NCBI GenBank assembly: GCA_023388075.1
Contig: JAEWGX010000015.1
Span: 1 to 33,618, forward strand
Source: Pseudomonadota bacterium
GTDB taxonomy: Bacteria > Pseudomonadota > Gammaproteobacteria > Burkholderiales > Burkholderiaceae_E
Length of the DNA: 33,618 bases
Direction: 5' to 3'
Shown: positions 7,008-15,450 of the stretch, one piece after another
How positions within the stretch are numbered: the first letter of the stretch is position 1
How the letters are laid out: every line of letters begins with the position of its first letter
Notes under the pieces: generated by a model
What the model saw: the letters and a program-made list of their open reading frames with translations, nothing else
The model's database searches: none
Told to the model about the DNA's origin: nothing
Translations under genes and position numbers: made by a program

Positions 7008-8115
7008 CTAGTGGACGCCCTGCTTCAGGCTGGCGGAGATGAAGGGATCGAGGTCGCCGTCGAGAACCGCCCGCGTATTGCTCGCCTCGACGTTGGTACG
7101 GAGGTCCTTGATGCGTGACTGGTCCAGCACGTAGGAACGGATCTGGTGCCCCCAGCCGATGTCGGTCTTGGAGGCCTCCACCTTGTCGTGCTCGGCCTGG
7201 CGCTTGCGCAGCTCCAGCTCGTAGAGACGGGCGCGCAGCATCTGCATCGCCTCGTCGCGGTTGCGGTGCTGGGAGCGGTCGTTCTGGCACTGCACGACCG
7301 TGTTGGTCGGGATGTGCGTGATGCGCACCGCCGACTCCGTCTTGTTCACGTGCTGGCCGCCGGCGCCGGATGCGCGGAACACGTCGATGCGCAGGTCGGC
7401 CGGGTTGATGTCGATCTGGATCGATTCATCCGCTTCGGGATAGACGTAGACCGAGGCGAACGAGGTGTGCCGTCCGCCGCCGGAGTCGAAGGGGGACTTG
7501 CGCACCAGCCGATGGATGCCGGTCTCCGTGCGCAGGTATCCGTACGCATACTCGCCGTCGACCTTGATGGTGGCGCCCTTGACGCCGGTCACGTCGCCCG
7601 GCGTTTCCTCCAGCAGGGTCGTCTTGAAGCCCTTGCGCTCGCAGTAGCGCAGGTACTGGCGCAGCAGCATTGCCGCCCAGTCGCAGGCCTCGGTGCCGCC
7701 GGCGCCAGCCTGGATCTCGATGAAGCAGTTGCTGGGGTCCGCGGGGTTGGAGAACATCCGCCGGAACTCGAGCTCCTCGATGCCTTCCTCGATGCGATTG
7801 ACGTCGCCCTCGACCGCGGCGATGGTGTCGTCGTCGTCCTCCTCGACGGCCATGCCGAAGAGCTCCCGGGCGTCCCGCAGCGAATCCGAGAGGCGGCCGA
7901 TGCGCTCGACGATGTCCTCGAGCATGCGCTTCTCGCGGCCGAGGGCGAGCGCTGCGTCGGAATCGTCCCAGACGTCGGGTGCCTCGAGGGCGGAGTTCAC
8001 CTCCACCAGACGGTTCTTCTTCTCCTCGAAGTCAAAGATACCCCCTGAGGTCCTCGAGCCGGTCGGCGAGGTCCTCCAGGCGGGATTCGGTCTGGTTGAG
8101 GCGTTCGGATTCCAT
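7008..8115 (-). CDS. prfB: Peptide chain release factor 2 (with programmed +1 frameshift)
   Basis: RF2 ends translation at UGA and UAA. The gene is in two frames joined by +1 frameshifting: residues 1-27 run from ATG 8115 to an in-frame UGA, and the remainder starts with Asp28, giving 368 residues in all. The downstream part has the stop-codon-reading tripeptide SPF (207-209, in RKSPFDSGG) and the peptidyl-tRNA hydrolysis motif GGQ (252-254, in GAGGQHVNK). The coordinates span both frames, so the length is not a multiple of three. Low RF2 favours shifting and so more RF2, a classical autoregulatory loop. lysS follows immediately on the same strand. Confidence 0.97.
8031..8046 (-). promoter_or_regulatory. 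RF2 programmed +1 frameshift site
   Basis: Reading on the minus strand, AGGGGG TAT CTT TGA C is the standard prfB recoding signal: an internal Shine-Dalgarno-like AGGGGG (8046-8041), the slippery CTT, and the in-frame stop TGA (8034-8032) followed by C. Slippage on CTT by one base gives GAC (Asp) and restores the RF2 frame. Confidence 0.95.
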
Positions 8116-8185
8116 GGTGGTGGGGCGGGCAGCCGCAGAAGTGAAGTTCGAAAGGAACCGATGATTTTACCCTGGCGATGAGGAC

Positions 8186-10483
8186 TTACCGCGGCGTCCC
8201 GAGCTGTGAACGCAGCTTGTCGCGCAGAGACCGGTTGGCGGCTGCTACCTGGGTGACGAAGCCGCTCCACGGGATGTCGGTGATCGCGACCAGGCCGAGA
8301 TGCCCGTTCTCGCCGTCGAGCCAGCGCCCGGTGACGGGCTGGTCCAGGTACTGGAACCAGTGGGCGCCGACGAAGGCCGGATTGTCCAGGACCGAAGCCA
8401 GCATGCGCTGGTACGCCGGTCCACGGTCCGCCTCGCTCGGCACCGGCATCACGCCGTGCCAGAACGGCCCTCGGTCGCTCGAGCCGAAGTGGAACTCCGT
8501 CAGCATCGCGGGCTTGTCGAGGCGGGCGAAGGCTTCCGCCTCGAAGCCCACGCCGATGTGAGGCAGGTACAGGTTGAAGCTCACGACGTCGCACCAGCGC
8601 GCGCAGGCGGCCAGCGCCTCCGGATTGCGGCTCGCGAAACGGGAGCCCAGGTAGAGCTGGCCGCCGGCATGGCGCTCGATCGCCTCCGCCACCTGGCGGA
8701 AGTAGCTGTCGGCATGCAGGGTAAGGAAGGCGGAGAAGTCGTCCGCGACCGCGGGGCGGGCCGCATCCGGCAGCCGCTCGTCGGCAAGCGGCGCGGCCAG
8801 CGCCGCCCAGGAGTCGAAGCGAAGCCCCCAGCGCTGCGAGAGCCGTTCGATCGAATCGCCGTGGCGGCTGCGCAGGAGGGCGATGAAGGCCTGCTTGGCA
8901 TGCGCGCCGTCGCCGCGGGCGTCGCCACGCAAGGCCGAGCGGGCGAGCGCGTACCGCACCGCCGGTTCCGTGGCCGCGCCGTCGCCCCAGCCGAGCTCGT
9001 TGTCGACGAAGTATCCGATCAGCCAGGGATCGTCGCGCGCGTCGTCGGAGCCGTTCTTCACCGCGGCATCGAGCGCCCGGGAGAAGCGCGGATCGAATGG
9101 ATCCGGGATGCCGTGCCACCAGTCGCGACCGTCCGATAGACGCTCGAAGTCGCCGTCCACGTGGATGATGCGGGTGTAGGGCAGGCGTGCCGACTCCTGG
9201 TCGCCTCGTGACGCGTCTCGCGCCGCCTGCATCGCCTGGTCGCTCCAGGCGCCCACGGTGTTGAAGCCCCAGCGCCGCAGCCGGGTGGTGGAGCGCTCCA
9301 CCCATCGCGCGGCGTAGTCGTCGCCGTCGCGGCGGAAGAGGTTCGCCTGGTAGAAATCGAAGGTCGCGCCACGGGCGAAGCCGCGGCCGCGCTGCGCGCC
9401 GGCGGTCGCCGGCAGCTCGTCGGTGCTGTCGCGCTGGCCCGCGAACCGCGCGAGCGGGCTGTCGGCGGCGGGCAGGCCGGCGAACATGAACTCGCGACCC
9501 TCCACGAAGGTGGCGCTGTTCGCCATCTGGACCGCGTTGACCCCGAGCGAGAAGAACGGGTTGCCGTCCGGGGTGACCAGCAGCCAGCGCTCGGCTCCGT
9601 CGGCGCCGCGGACCTTGGCGGTGCGGAATCGGCCGGTCGCCTCCATCGACGGCGTGCCCTTCAGGCCGCCGAATCGATCGAGGCGGTCGGCATCCGAGGC
9701 GGCCGTCCGCGCGGCTTCGTCGCCCGCCGCCTCCTGCTCGCGGGCGAACCGGCGAAAGTCGTCCGTCGCCGATTCGCCGGGCTGCGGGCGATGCTTCTCC
9801 GGCCAGTCGCCGCGAACGTACTGGCCGAATGCGTCGACGATGCCGGCATAGGCCAGCCGCTCCAGGTCCGCCTCAGGCTCGAGGAACACCTTGCCGATCC
9901 GCAGGGTCTGCTCCGCCGCCGGCGCCGGCATGCCGATGCGGATCGCCGCGATCCGCGCCGGATCGATGCGGCCGGTGACCGCGAGCGCGGTCGCGACCGG
10001 CGCCTTGTCCTGCAGCCAGGGGACCGGCGGGCCCGCGGTCATGCCCCACCGTCGCGGGCTGGTGGCGGCAAGCGGCAGCGACAGCGTGAGCGGGCCGCCC
10101 GGCGGCAGGCCGAGCGTGGCATCGAGCTGGCCACCCGCGGCATCGGTCACGCGCAACTGCACGGTGACCGGCCATGCCATCGCGTTCTGAAGATGCATGC
10201 GCAGGGCGGTCGCCCCGGACCAGTCCCAGCCGGCTTCGCCGACGCGCGCGGCGCGGTCGGCACCCGCCACGAGCTCGATGCCCGGCGCGGGCGCGGGCTC
10301 GAAACGCACCGGCGTGAAGCCGTCTCCGTCCGGCGCGTCCAGTCGCGCATCCACCAGCCGGGTATGGACATCGGCGCCCGGCCCGGCAGTGGCGGCAAGG
10401 TCGGCGACCAGTTGCGCTGCCACAGGTGGCGCCGCGAGGGCGAAGAGCAGCAGGCTGCGTGCGACCGCGCCAGGCGCGGTCAT
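8186..10483 (-). CDS. Secreted GH50-like glycoside hydrolase (beta-agarase family)
   Basis: 765-residue protein with a cleavable signal peptide (about residues 1-23, hydrophobic SLLLFALAAPPVAA then Q). It has an N-terminal beta-sandwich-like region and a C-terminal TIM-barrel. Signature segments resemble family GH50 beta-agarases: NPFFSLGVNAVQ, FVDNELGWG with candidate acid/base Glu496, TEFHFGSSDRG with candidate nucleophile Glu663, and HWFQYLDQPVTGR. Both catalytic glutamates are present and the length fits the family. The true substrate may be another galactan or galactoside; agarase activity is inferred from family likeness only. Its ATG overlaps the recJ stop (ATGA, 10480-10483), so it is probably translated with recJ. 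prfB follows about 70 bases downstream. An extracellular polysaccharide hydrolase between recJ and prfB is unexpected. Confidence 0.8.
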   Translation of the reverse strand: MTAPGAVARSLLLFALAAPPVAAQLVADLAATAGPGADVHTRLVDARLDAPDGDGFTPVRFEPAPAPGIELVAGADRAARVGEAGWDWSGATALRMHLQNAMAWPVTVQLRVTDAAGGQLDATLGLPPGGPLTLSLPLAATSPRRWGMTAGPPVPWLQDKAPVATALAVTGRIDPARIAAIRIGMPAPAAEQTLRIGKVFLEPEADLERLAYAGIVDAFGQYVRGDWPEKHRPQPGESATDDFRRFAREQEAAGDEAARTAASDADRLDRFGGLKGTPSMEATGRFRTAKVRGADGAERWLLVTPDGNPFFSLGVNAVQMANSATFVEGREFMFAGLPAADSPLARFAGQRDSTDELPATAGAQRGRGFARGATFDFYQANLFRRDGDDYAARWVERSTTRLRRWGFNTVGAWSDQAMQAARDASRGDQESARLPYTRIIHVDGDFERLSDGRDWWHGIPDPFDPRFSRALDAAVKNGSDDARDDPWLIGYFVDNELGWGDGAATEPAVRYALARSALRGDARGDGAHAKQAFIALLRSRHGDSIERLSQRWGLRFDSWAALAAPLADERLPDAARPAVADDFSAFLTLHADSYFRQVAEAIERHAGGQLYLGSRFASRNPEALAACARWCDVVSFNLYLPHIGVGFEAEAFARLDKPAMLTEFHFGSSDRGPFWHGVMPVPSEADRGPAYQRMLASVLDNPAFVGAHWFQYLDQPVTGRWLDGENGHLGLVAITDIPWSGFVTQVAAANRSLRDKLRSQLGTPR

Positions 10484-12240
10484 CGCGCCGGCGCCAGCAT
10501 GCCGACCGGCGTCACCACGGCAGCCATGTCGTTCAGCAGGTGCTCGACGTGCAGGCAGACGCCGGCGGCGTCCAGGTAATCGTCGCGCTGCAGACGGTAC
10601 GCGAGCGTCGCCCGTGTGGGCAGCGCCTCGGCGCGACCGAAGAACATTGCCTTGATCCGCCGCCTCGGCTCGGATTCGAGGGAGAGGTCCAGCTTCAGGT
10701 GGCGCTCCTTGATCAGCCGTTGACCGAGTATGTTGAAGCGGCCGGCGAAGAGCGGTTGCGCGAAACCCTGTCCCCAGATCTGGGATTCAAGCGATTCGAT
10801 CGCCGCGAGGCACATCTCTTCCGGCTCGAGCGGTCCGTCGGTGAGCAGGCCGGGCACGAAGGCCTCGGGATCGGCGAGCTTGGCCACCGCGGCTTCGAGC
10901 GCAGCCTCGAAGCGGGGCAGGTCGCCACGGCGCAGCGACAGGCCCGCGGCCATGGCATGTCCGCCGAACTTGAGCAGCATCCCAGGGTGGCGCTTGTCGA
11001 CCAAGTCGAGCGCATCGCGCAGGTGAACGCCGGCAATCGAGCGGCCGCTGCCACGCAGCACCTCGTCATCCTGCGGGGCGAGCGCGATGCAGGGCCGATG
11101 GTGCAGGTCCTTGACCCGGGAGGCGACCAGCCCGATCACGCCGTGATGCCAGGCCGGATCGTGCACCACCAGCGCGCGACGGGCCGGGTCGACGTCGGCG
11201 AGCCGACCGATCGCCTGGTCGCGCATCTGCTGCTCGATGCCGCGCCGTTCCTGGTTGATGCGGTCGAGCTCCTCGGCAAGCGCCATCGCCCGCCCGAAGT
11301 CGTCCGCGATCAGGCACTCCACGCCGAGCGACATGTCGGCGAGCCGTCCCGCGGCGTTCAGTCGCGGCCCGACCGCGAACCCGAGATCGGCGCAGCTCAC
11401 GGTGCGCGCCGCGCGTCGCGCCACCTGCAGCAGCGCCGCGATGCCGGGCCGTCCGCGCCCCGCGCGCATCCGCTGCAGGCCCGCGGCGACCAGGATGCGG
11501 TTGTTGCGATCGAGCGGCACGACGTCCGCGACGGTGCCGAGGGCGACCAGGTCGAGCAGCGGCGCAAGCGGCGGCTCGGCGCGCTGGCCCGGTCCGCCGA
11601 AGCGCCCGAGCTCGCGGCGCAAGGCGCGCAGCGCCGTGAGGAGGTAGAACATCACGCCCACGCCGGCGATGCACTTGCTCGGGAAGCGGCACCCCGGCTG
11701 GTTGGGATTGACGATCACCTCCGCCTCGGGCAGGCGATCGCCGGGCAGGTGATGGTCCGTCACCAGCACCTTCATGCCGAGCGCGCGCGCCCGTTCGACG
11801 CCCGCGATCGAGGCGATGCCGTTGTCCACCGTCACCAGCACGGCCGGCCGGCCGAGCCGCGGATGGGCCGCCGCGAGCTCCGCGACCTCCGGGGTGAGCC
11901 CGTAGCCGTTCTCGAAGCGGTTGGGAACGAGGTAGTCCACGCACGCGCCCATCGCCCGCAGGCCGAGGACTGCCACCGCGATCGCGGTGGCGCCATCGCA
12001 ATCGTAGTCTCCGACGACGACGACCGGTTCCTCGCGGTCGATCGCATCGCTCAACAGCCGCGCGCCCGCGTCGATCCCGAGGAGCGAAGCGGGTGGCAGC
12101 AGGGCGGCGAGCTCGAGCTGCGCATCCTCCGCGCGCGCGATGCCGCGGGCCGCGAGCAGGCGGGCAAGCAGCGGAGTGAAGCCCGCTTCCAGCAGGCGGT
12201 GTTGCGCGAGGCGGTCCACCGCGCGGGTATGGAGCCTCAT
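10480..12240 (-). CDS. recJ: Single-stranded-DNA-specific exonuclease RecJ
   Basis: 5'-to-3' single-strand DNA exonuclease of the DHH phosphoesterase family, used in RecF-pathway recombination, mismatch and base excision repair. The 586-residue product (E. coli 577) shows motif I GDYDCDG (Asp78, Asp80, Asp82), VTVDNG (137-141), the DHH motif TDHH (162-164), LNAAGRL in the linker region and the DHHA1 motif GGHAMAAGLSL. ATG 12240 is chosen because it overlaps the stop of the preceding gene as ATGA and begins MRLHTR like other RecJ proteins; the frame is open further upstream only by chance. The downstream GH50-like gene overlaps its stop in the same way. Confidence 0.96.
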   Translation of the reverse strand: MRLHTRAVDRLAQHRLLEAGFTPLLARLLAARGIARAEDAQLELAALLPPASLLGIDAGARLLSDAIDREEPVVVVGDYDCDGATAIAVAVLGLRAMGACVDYLVPNRFENGYGLTPEVAELAAAHPRLGRPAVLVTVDNGIASIAGVERARALGMKVLVTDHHLPGDRLPEAEVIVNPNQPGCRFPSKCIAGVGVMFYLLTALRALRRELGRFGGPGQRAEPPLAPLLDLVALGTVADVVPLDRNNRILVAAGLQRMRAGRGRPGIAALLQVARRAARTVSCADLGFAVGPRLNAAGRLADMSLGVECLIADDFGRAMALAEELDRINQERRGIEQQMRDQAIGRLADVDPARRALVVHDPAWHHGVIGLVASRVKDLHHRPCIALAPQDDEVLRGSGRSIAGVHLRDALDLVDKRHPGMLLKFGGHAMAAGLSLRRGDLPRFEAALEAAVAKLADPEAFVPGLLTDGPLEPEEMCLAAIESLESQIWGQGFAQPLFAGRFNILGQRLIKERHLKLDLSLESEPRRRIKAMFFGRAEALPTRATLAYRLQRDDYLDAAGVCLHVEHLLNDMAAVVTPVGMLAPAR

Positions 12241-13322
12241 GCGTATGCGGCCCGGGCGGATTCGGTGAAGACCGCGGCGAGCGGGTCCGCGGCCGATGCC
12301 GGCTCCGCGGCGGCCATCGACGATGCCGCGTTCGGCGATGCCGGCGTGGCTGATGACGATCGTCCGCGGCCGAGCAGCGATCGCAGCGAGCCGGCCGCCC
12401 GGCGCGCCGCGGCAGCGGCTCGCTTCGCCACGCCCGGCCTTCCCGCGCGAAGCCAGCGTGCCTCTTCCTCGCCGCAGAGGAGCACCGCCTGGTCGGCACG
12501 CGACTCCAGCAGCGGCAGCAGCCGTGCATCCAGCGCGGCGAGCGCCTCCAGCCAGGCCTCGCGATCGTCCTGCAGGCGCGGCTCCAGCAGGGTCTCGTCG
12601 AGGCTCGCCTCTCCCTCGTGGAGCTGCGCTCGCCATGCCGCGAGCGCCGGCGGCGAAACCGGCCCGCTCAGCCAGATGCCGTTCACCGGCAGCGCGCCCG
12701 CGGCTTCGCGGCCGCGGTTCACCGGATGCTCGTGCCAGGTCATCTGGATGCCGGTCAGGAGGCGACGATAGCGGCGCGCATCGGGCCCCTCGGGCAGATA
12801 ACCGGCGATGCTGCGCCCGGCCGCGGCCTCCGCGCTTGCGGCAAGCAATCGCAGCGGGCCTTCGTCGCCCGCGCGCAGCAGCCAGGTGCGCGAATCGAGG
12901 ACGGTCATCGCGAGCCCGTCCTCGGCGAGGATCGGCTCGATCGCGGCCGCGAGGTCGCCGGCCTCGGCCTCGGAGAGGTCTCGCATCGCCCCGGCCGCCA
13001 GCACCACGTGGTCGCGACCGAGATGGAAATGCGCCGGCTGTGCGAGCCACCCCGAGAAGCCGTCGCCGTGCGGCGCCAGCCGGCGCACCGCGGCCATCGC
13101 GCCCGGGGCCACGTCCTCGCGGGCGAGGCGTCGCCGCAACCACCGGTCATGGGCCAGCTCGCTTGGCAGGACGCGAGACTCGGCGGGCAGCGCTTCGGTT
13201 TCGGCATGGACGCCGAGTCGGGCAAGCCCCGGCAGCCGCTCGGCCAGGGCCGCGGGCGGAAGCCATCCCGGCGGCACCAGCGCACCCGCGACGACGACGA
13301 TCCTGGCCTGCGTTGCATCCAC
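12237..13322 (-). CDS. Conserved hypothetical protein upstream of recJ (AP-superfamily/phosphoglycerate mutase-like)
   Basis: About 361 residues from GTG 13322; an ATG at 13364 would add 14 residues but has no ribosome site. The region around QMTWHEHPVNRGRE and ALPVNGIWLSG resembles a betaproteobacterial family commonly annotated as a predicted phosphoglycerate mutase/AP-superfamily or regulatory protein and found next to recJ. No complete catalytic metal motif is evident, so no enzymatic role is assigned. The last 60 residues are Ala/Ser/Arg-rich and probably disordered. No signal peptide or membrane segment is seen. The stop codon overlaps the recJ start (ATGA). It is divergent from lolC, with 121 bases between them. 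Confidence 0.8.
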   Translation of the reverse strand: MDATQARIVVVAGALVPPGWLPPAALAERLPGLARLGVHAETEALPAESRVLPSELAHDRWLRRRLAREDVAPGAMAAVRRLAPHGDGFSGWLAQPAHFHLGRDHVVLAAGAMRDLSEAEAGDLAAAIEPILAEDGLAMTVLDSRTWLLRAGDEGPLRLLAASAEAAAGRSIAGYLPEGPDARRYRRLLTGIQMTWHEHPVNRGREAAGALPVNGIWLSGPVSPPALAAWRAQLHEGEASLDETLLEPRLQDDREAWLEALAALDARLLPLLESRADQAVLLCGEEEARWLRAGRPGVAKRAAAAARRAAGSLRSLLGRGRSSSATPASPNAASSMAAAEPASAADPLAAVFTESARAAYA

Positions 13323-13329
13323 GCAAGCA

Positions 13330-13335
13330 ATTGTA
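13330..13335 (-). promoter_or_regulatory. -10-like TACAAT just before the recJ-operon first gene
   Basis: On the minus strand TACAAT (13335-13330) lies 7 bases before the GTG at 13322, which has no Shine-Dalgarno. If used, transcription would begin at or very near the start codon, giving a leaderless message. No matching -35 is obvious, so this is tentative. Confidence 0.3.
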
Positions 13336-13443
13336 GATGCCACCTGGAGGCAGGGCCGCGACATCGGGCAGCGGAGGCGTCTTCGGCCGGGCGGGATGCG
13401 AACCTATGGCACACTGGCTGCGACTTCGCAACAGGATCGCCAA

Positions 13444-14697
13444 TTGATCTCGCCCTTCGAATGGTTCGTCGGCACCCGCTACACCCGCAGCGGGCGCGGC
13501 GTCGGACAGCGCAACGGCTTCATCTCGTTCATCGCCGCGCTCTCGGTCGCGGGCATCGCGCTGGGCGTGGCCGCGCTGATCGTGGTGCTCTCGGTGATGA
13601 ACGGCTTCCAGAAGGAAGTGCGCGACCGCATGCTGTCGGTCCTCTCGCATATCGAGGTGCACGGCCCGGCAGGCATCCGCGACTGGCAGGCGGTCGCGAC
13701 CCAGGCGGAACAGGATCCCCGCATCGTGGGCGCCGCGCCCTTCGTCGCGGGGCAGGTGGTGGTGACTCGCGACGAGACGGTCCGCGGGGCAGCCGTGCGC
13801 GGCATCGACCCGCAGGCGGAACCCAGCGTCTCGGAGATCGGCGGCAACATGCGCTCGGGCCGGCTGACGGATCTCGCCGCCGGCGAGTTCGGGATCGTCA
13901 TCGGCGGCGTGCTGGCGGACCAGCTCAGCCTGTTGCCAGGGGACAAGCTGGCGATGATCGCGCCCGAGGGCACCGTGAGCCCGGCGGGGATCGTGCCGCG
14001 ACTCAAGCAGTTCACCATCCGCGGCATCTTCGAGTCGGGCCACTACGAATACGACAGCACGCTGATTCTCGCGCACATCGCCGACGCGGCCACCTTCTTT
14101 CGCGTGAACGGCGCGAGCGGCGTGCGGCTCCGGACGAGCGACATGCAGCAGGCGCCGGTGATCGCGCGGGACCTGCAGAATCGACTGGGGCGCGAGTACA
14201 TGGTGCGCGACTGGTCGCGGGAGAACCAGGTCTGGTTCGCCGCGGTCCAGGTGGAGAAGCGGATGATGTTCATCATCCTCACGCTGATCATCGCGGTGGC
14301 GGCATTCAACCTGGTCTCGATGCTGGTGATGACCGTGACCGACAAGCGTCCGGACATCGCCATCCTGCGCACGCTCGGTGCCTCGCCGCGCTCGATCCTG
14401 TCGATCTTCATGATCCAGGGCTCCCTGATCGGTCTCGGGGGCACGCTGATCGGCATCGTGCTGGGCGTGCTGATCGCGCTCAATGTCGGCCACATGGTGG
14501 GCGCGGTCGAAGCCCTCTTCGGCTTCCGGGTCCTGCCGCCCGGCATCTACGTGATCAGCGAGCTGCCGAGCGACCTGCGTGGGCCCGACGTCGCCTGGAT
14601 CGCGGGCATCTCGTGCGTGCTCGCGCTGGTCGCGACCATCTATCCCAGCCTGCGGGCGGCCGCGGTGAAGCCGGCCGAGGCGCTGCGCTATGAGTGA
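13444..14697 (+). CDS. lolC: Lipoprotein-releasing ABC transporter permease (LolC/LolE family)
   Basis: Inner-membrane permease of the Lol system, which extracts outer-membrane lipoproteins from the inner membrane and hands them to LolA. From TTG 13444 the protein has 417 residues: a cytoplasmic start, a first membrane helix (about 27-50, FISFIAALSVAGIALGVAAL), a large periplasmic domain (about 55-270), then three C-terminal helices (about 275-300, 320-345, 380-400). MNGFQKEVRDRMLSV and RTLGASPRSILSIFM are family hallmarks. The TTG start is preferred because AGGA lies seven bases upstream and homologues begin near SPFEWFVGTRYTR; an in-frame ATG at 13396 is the alternative. It overlaps lolD by eight bases. 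Only one LolC/E-type gene is present here. Confidence 0.93.
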   Translation: MISPFEWFVGTRYTRSGRGVGQRNGFISFIAALSVAGIALGVAALIVVLSVMNGFQKEVRDRMLSVLSHIEVHGPAGIRDWQAVATQAEQDPRIVGAAPFVAGQVVVTRDETVRGAAVRGIDPQAEPSVSEIGGNMRSGRLTDLAAGEFGIVIGGVLADQLSLLPGDKLAMIAPEGTVSPAGIVPRLKQFTIRGIFESGHYEYDSTLILAHIADAATFFRVNGASGVRLRTSDMQQAPVIARDLQNRLGREYMVRDWSRENQVWFAAVQVEKRMMFIILTLIIAVAAFNLVSMLVMTVTDKRPDIAILRTLGASPRSILSIFMIQGSLIGLGGTLIGIVLGVLIALNVGHMVGAVEALFGFRVLPPGIYVISELPSDLRGPDVAWIAGISCVLALVATIYPSLRAAAVKPAEALRYE

Positions 14698-15433
14698 GCG
14701 CCCCGTGGCCGGCGTCGTGCCGGTGATCGCCTGTCGCAACCTGTCGCGCGAGTACGTGCAGGGCGATCGCCGGCTGCAGGTGCTCAGCTCGGTGGACCTC
14801 GAGGTCCATCGCGGCGAGATGGTGGCGGTCGTCGGGGCCTCGGGCTCGGGCAAGAGCACCCTGCTGCACCTGCTCGGTGGCCTCGACGACCCGAGCGGCG
14901 GCGAGGTGATGGTGGAAGGCGAGCGGCTCGATCGCCTCGACGAGACCCGTCGCGGGCTGCTGCGCAACCGCAAGCTCGGCTTCGTCTACCAGTTCCACCA
15001 CCTGCTCGGCGAGTTCTCCGCCAGCGAGAACGTGGCGATGCCGCTGCTGATCCGGGGCCTGTCGCGACGCGAGGCCACCCTGCAGGCCGACCGGATGCTC
15101 GCGCTGGTCGGTCTCGCCGAGCGCAAGGCGCACCGGCCCGGCGAGCTCTCCGGCGGCGAGCGCCAGCGGGTGGCGCTCGCGCGCGCGCTGGTCACCGAGC
15201 CGAGCTGCGTGCTCGCCGACGAGCCTACCGGCAACCTGGACGTGCAGACCGCCCGCGAGATGTTCGCGCTGCTCAAGAACCTGGCGCCCCAACTCGGCAC
15301 CGCGGTCGTCATCGTCACGCACGACCTCGAGCTCGCGTCGCGAACCGACCGTCCGCTCGCGCTCAGCCACGGCATGCTGAAGCCGGTGCGCCTGGACCCG
15401 CCGGCGGTCTCGCAACTGGCCGGCGCGGCCTAG
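14690..15433 (+). CDS. lolD: Lipoprotein-releasing ABC transporter ATPase LolD
   Basis: ATPase that powers the LolC/E permease. The 247-residue protein has Walker A GASGSGKST (49-57), a Q-loop in FVYQFHHLL, the ABC signature LSGGERQR, Walker B CVLADEPTGNLD and the switch histidine in VTHD. FHHLLGEFSASENVAMP is typical of the LolD/MacB branch. The start codon lies inside the end of lolC (eight-base overlap), indicating coupled translation and a fixed permease/ATPase ratio. tatD follows 17 bases downstream. Confidence 0.96.
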   Translation: MSERPVAGVVPVIACRNLSREYVQGDRRLQVLSSVDLEVHRGEMVAVVGASGSGKSTLLHLLGGLDDPSGGEVMVEGERLDRLDETRRGLLRNRKLGFVYQFHHLLGEFSASENVAMPLLIRGLSRREATLQADRMLALVGLAERKAHRPGELSGGERQRVALARALVTEPSCVLADEPTGNLDVQTAREMFALLKNLAPQLGTAVVIVTHDLELASRTDRPLALSHGMLKPVRLDPPAVSQLAGAA

Positions 15434-15450
15434 GCGCCCGTGCCCGCGCC

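Noticed and set aside
8032..8034. In-frame UGA near the start of prfB considered as a disabling mutation
   Set aside because: The context AGGGGG-TAT-CTT-TGA-C is the normal RF2 programmed frameshift signal.
10426..12771. 781-codon plus-strand open frame opposite recJ
   Set aside because: Antisense shadow of recJ, which has all DHH-family motifs on the minus strand.
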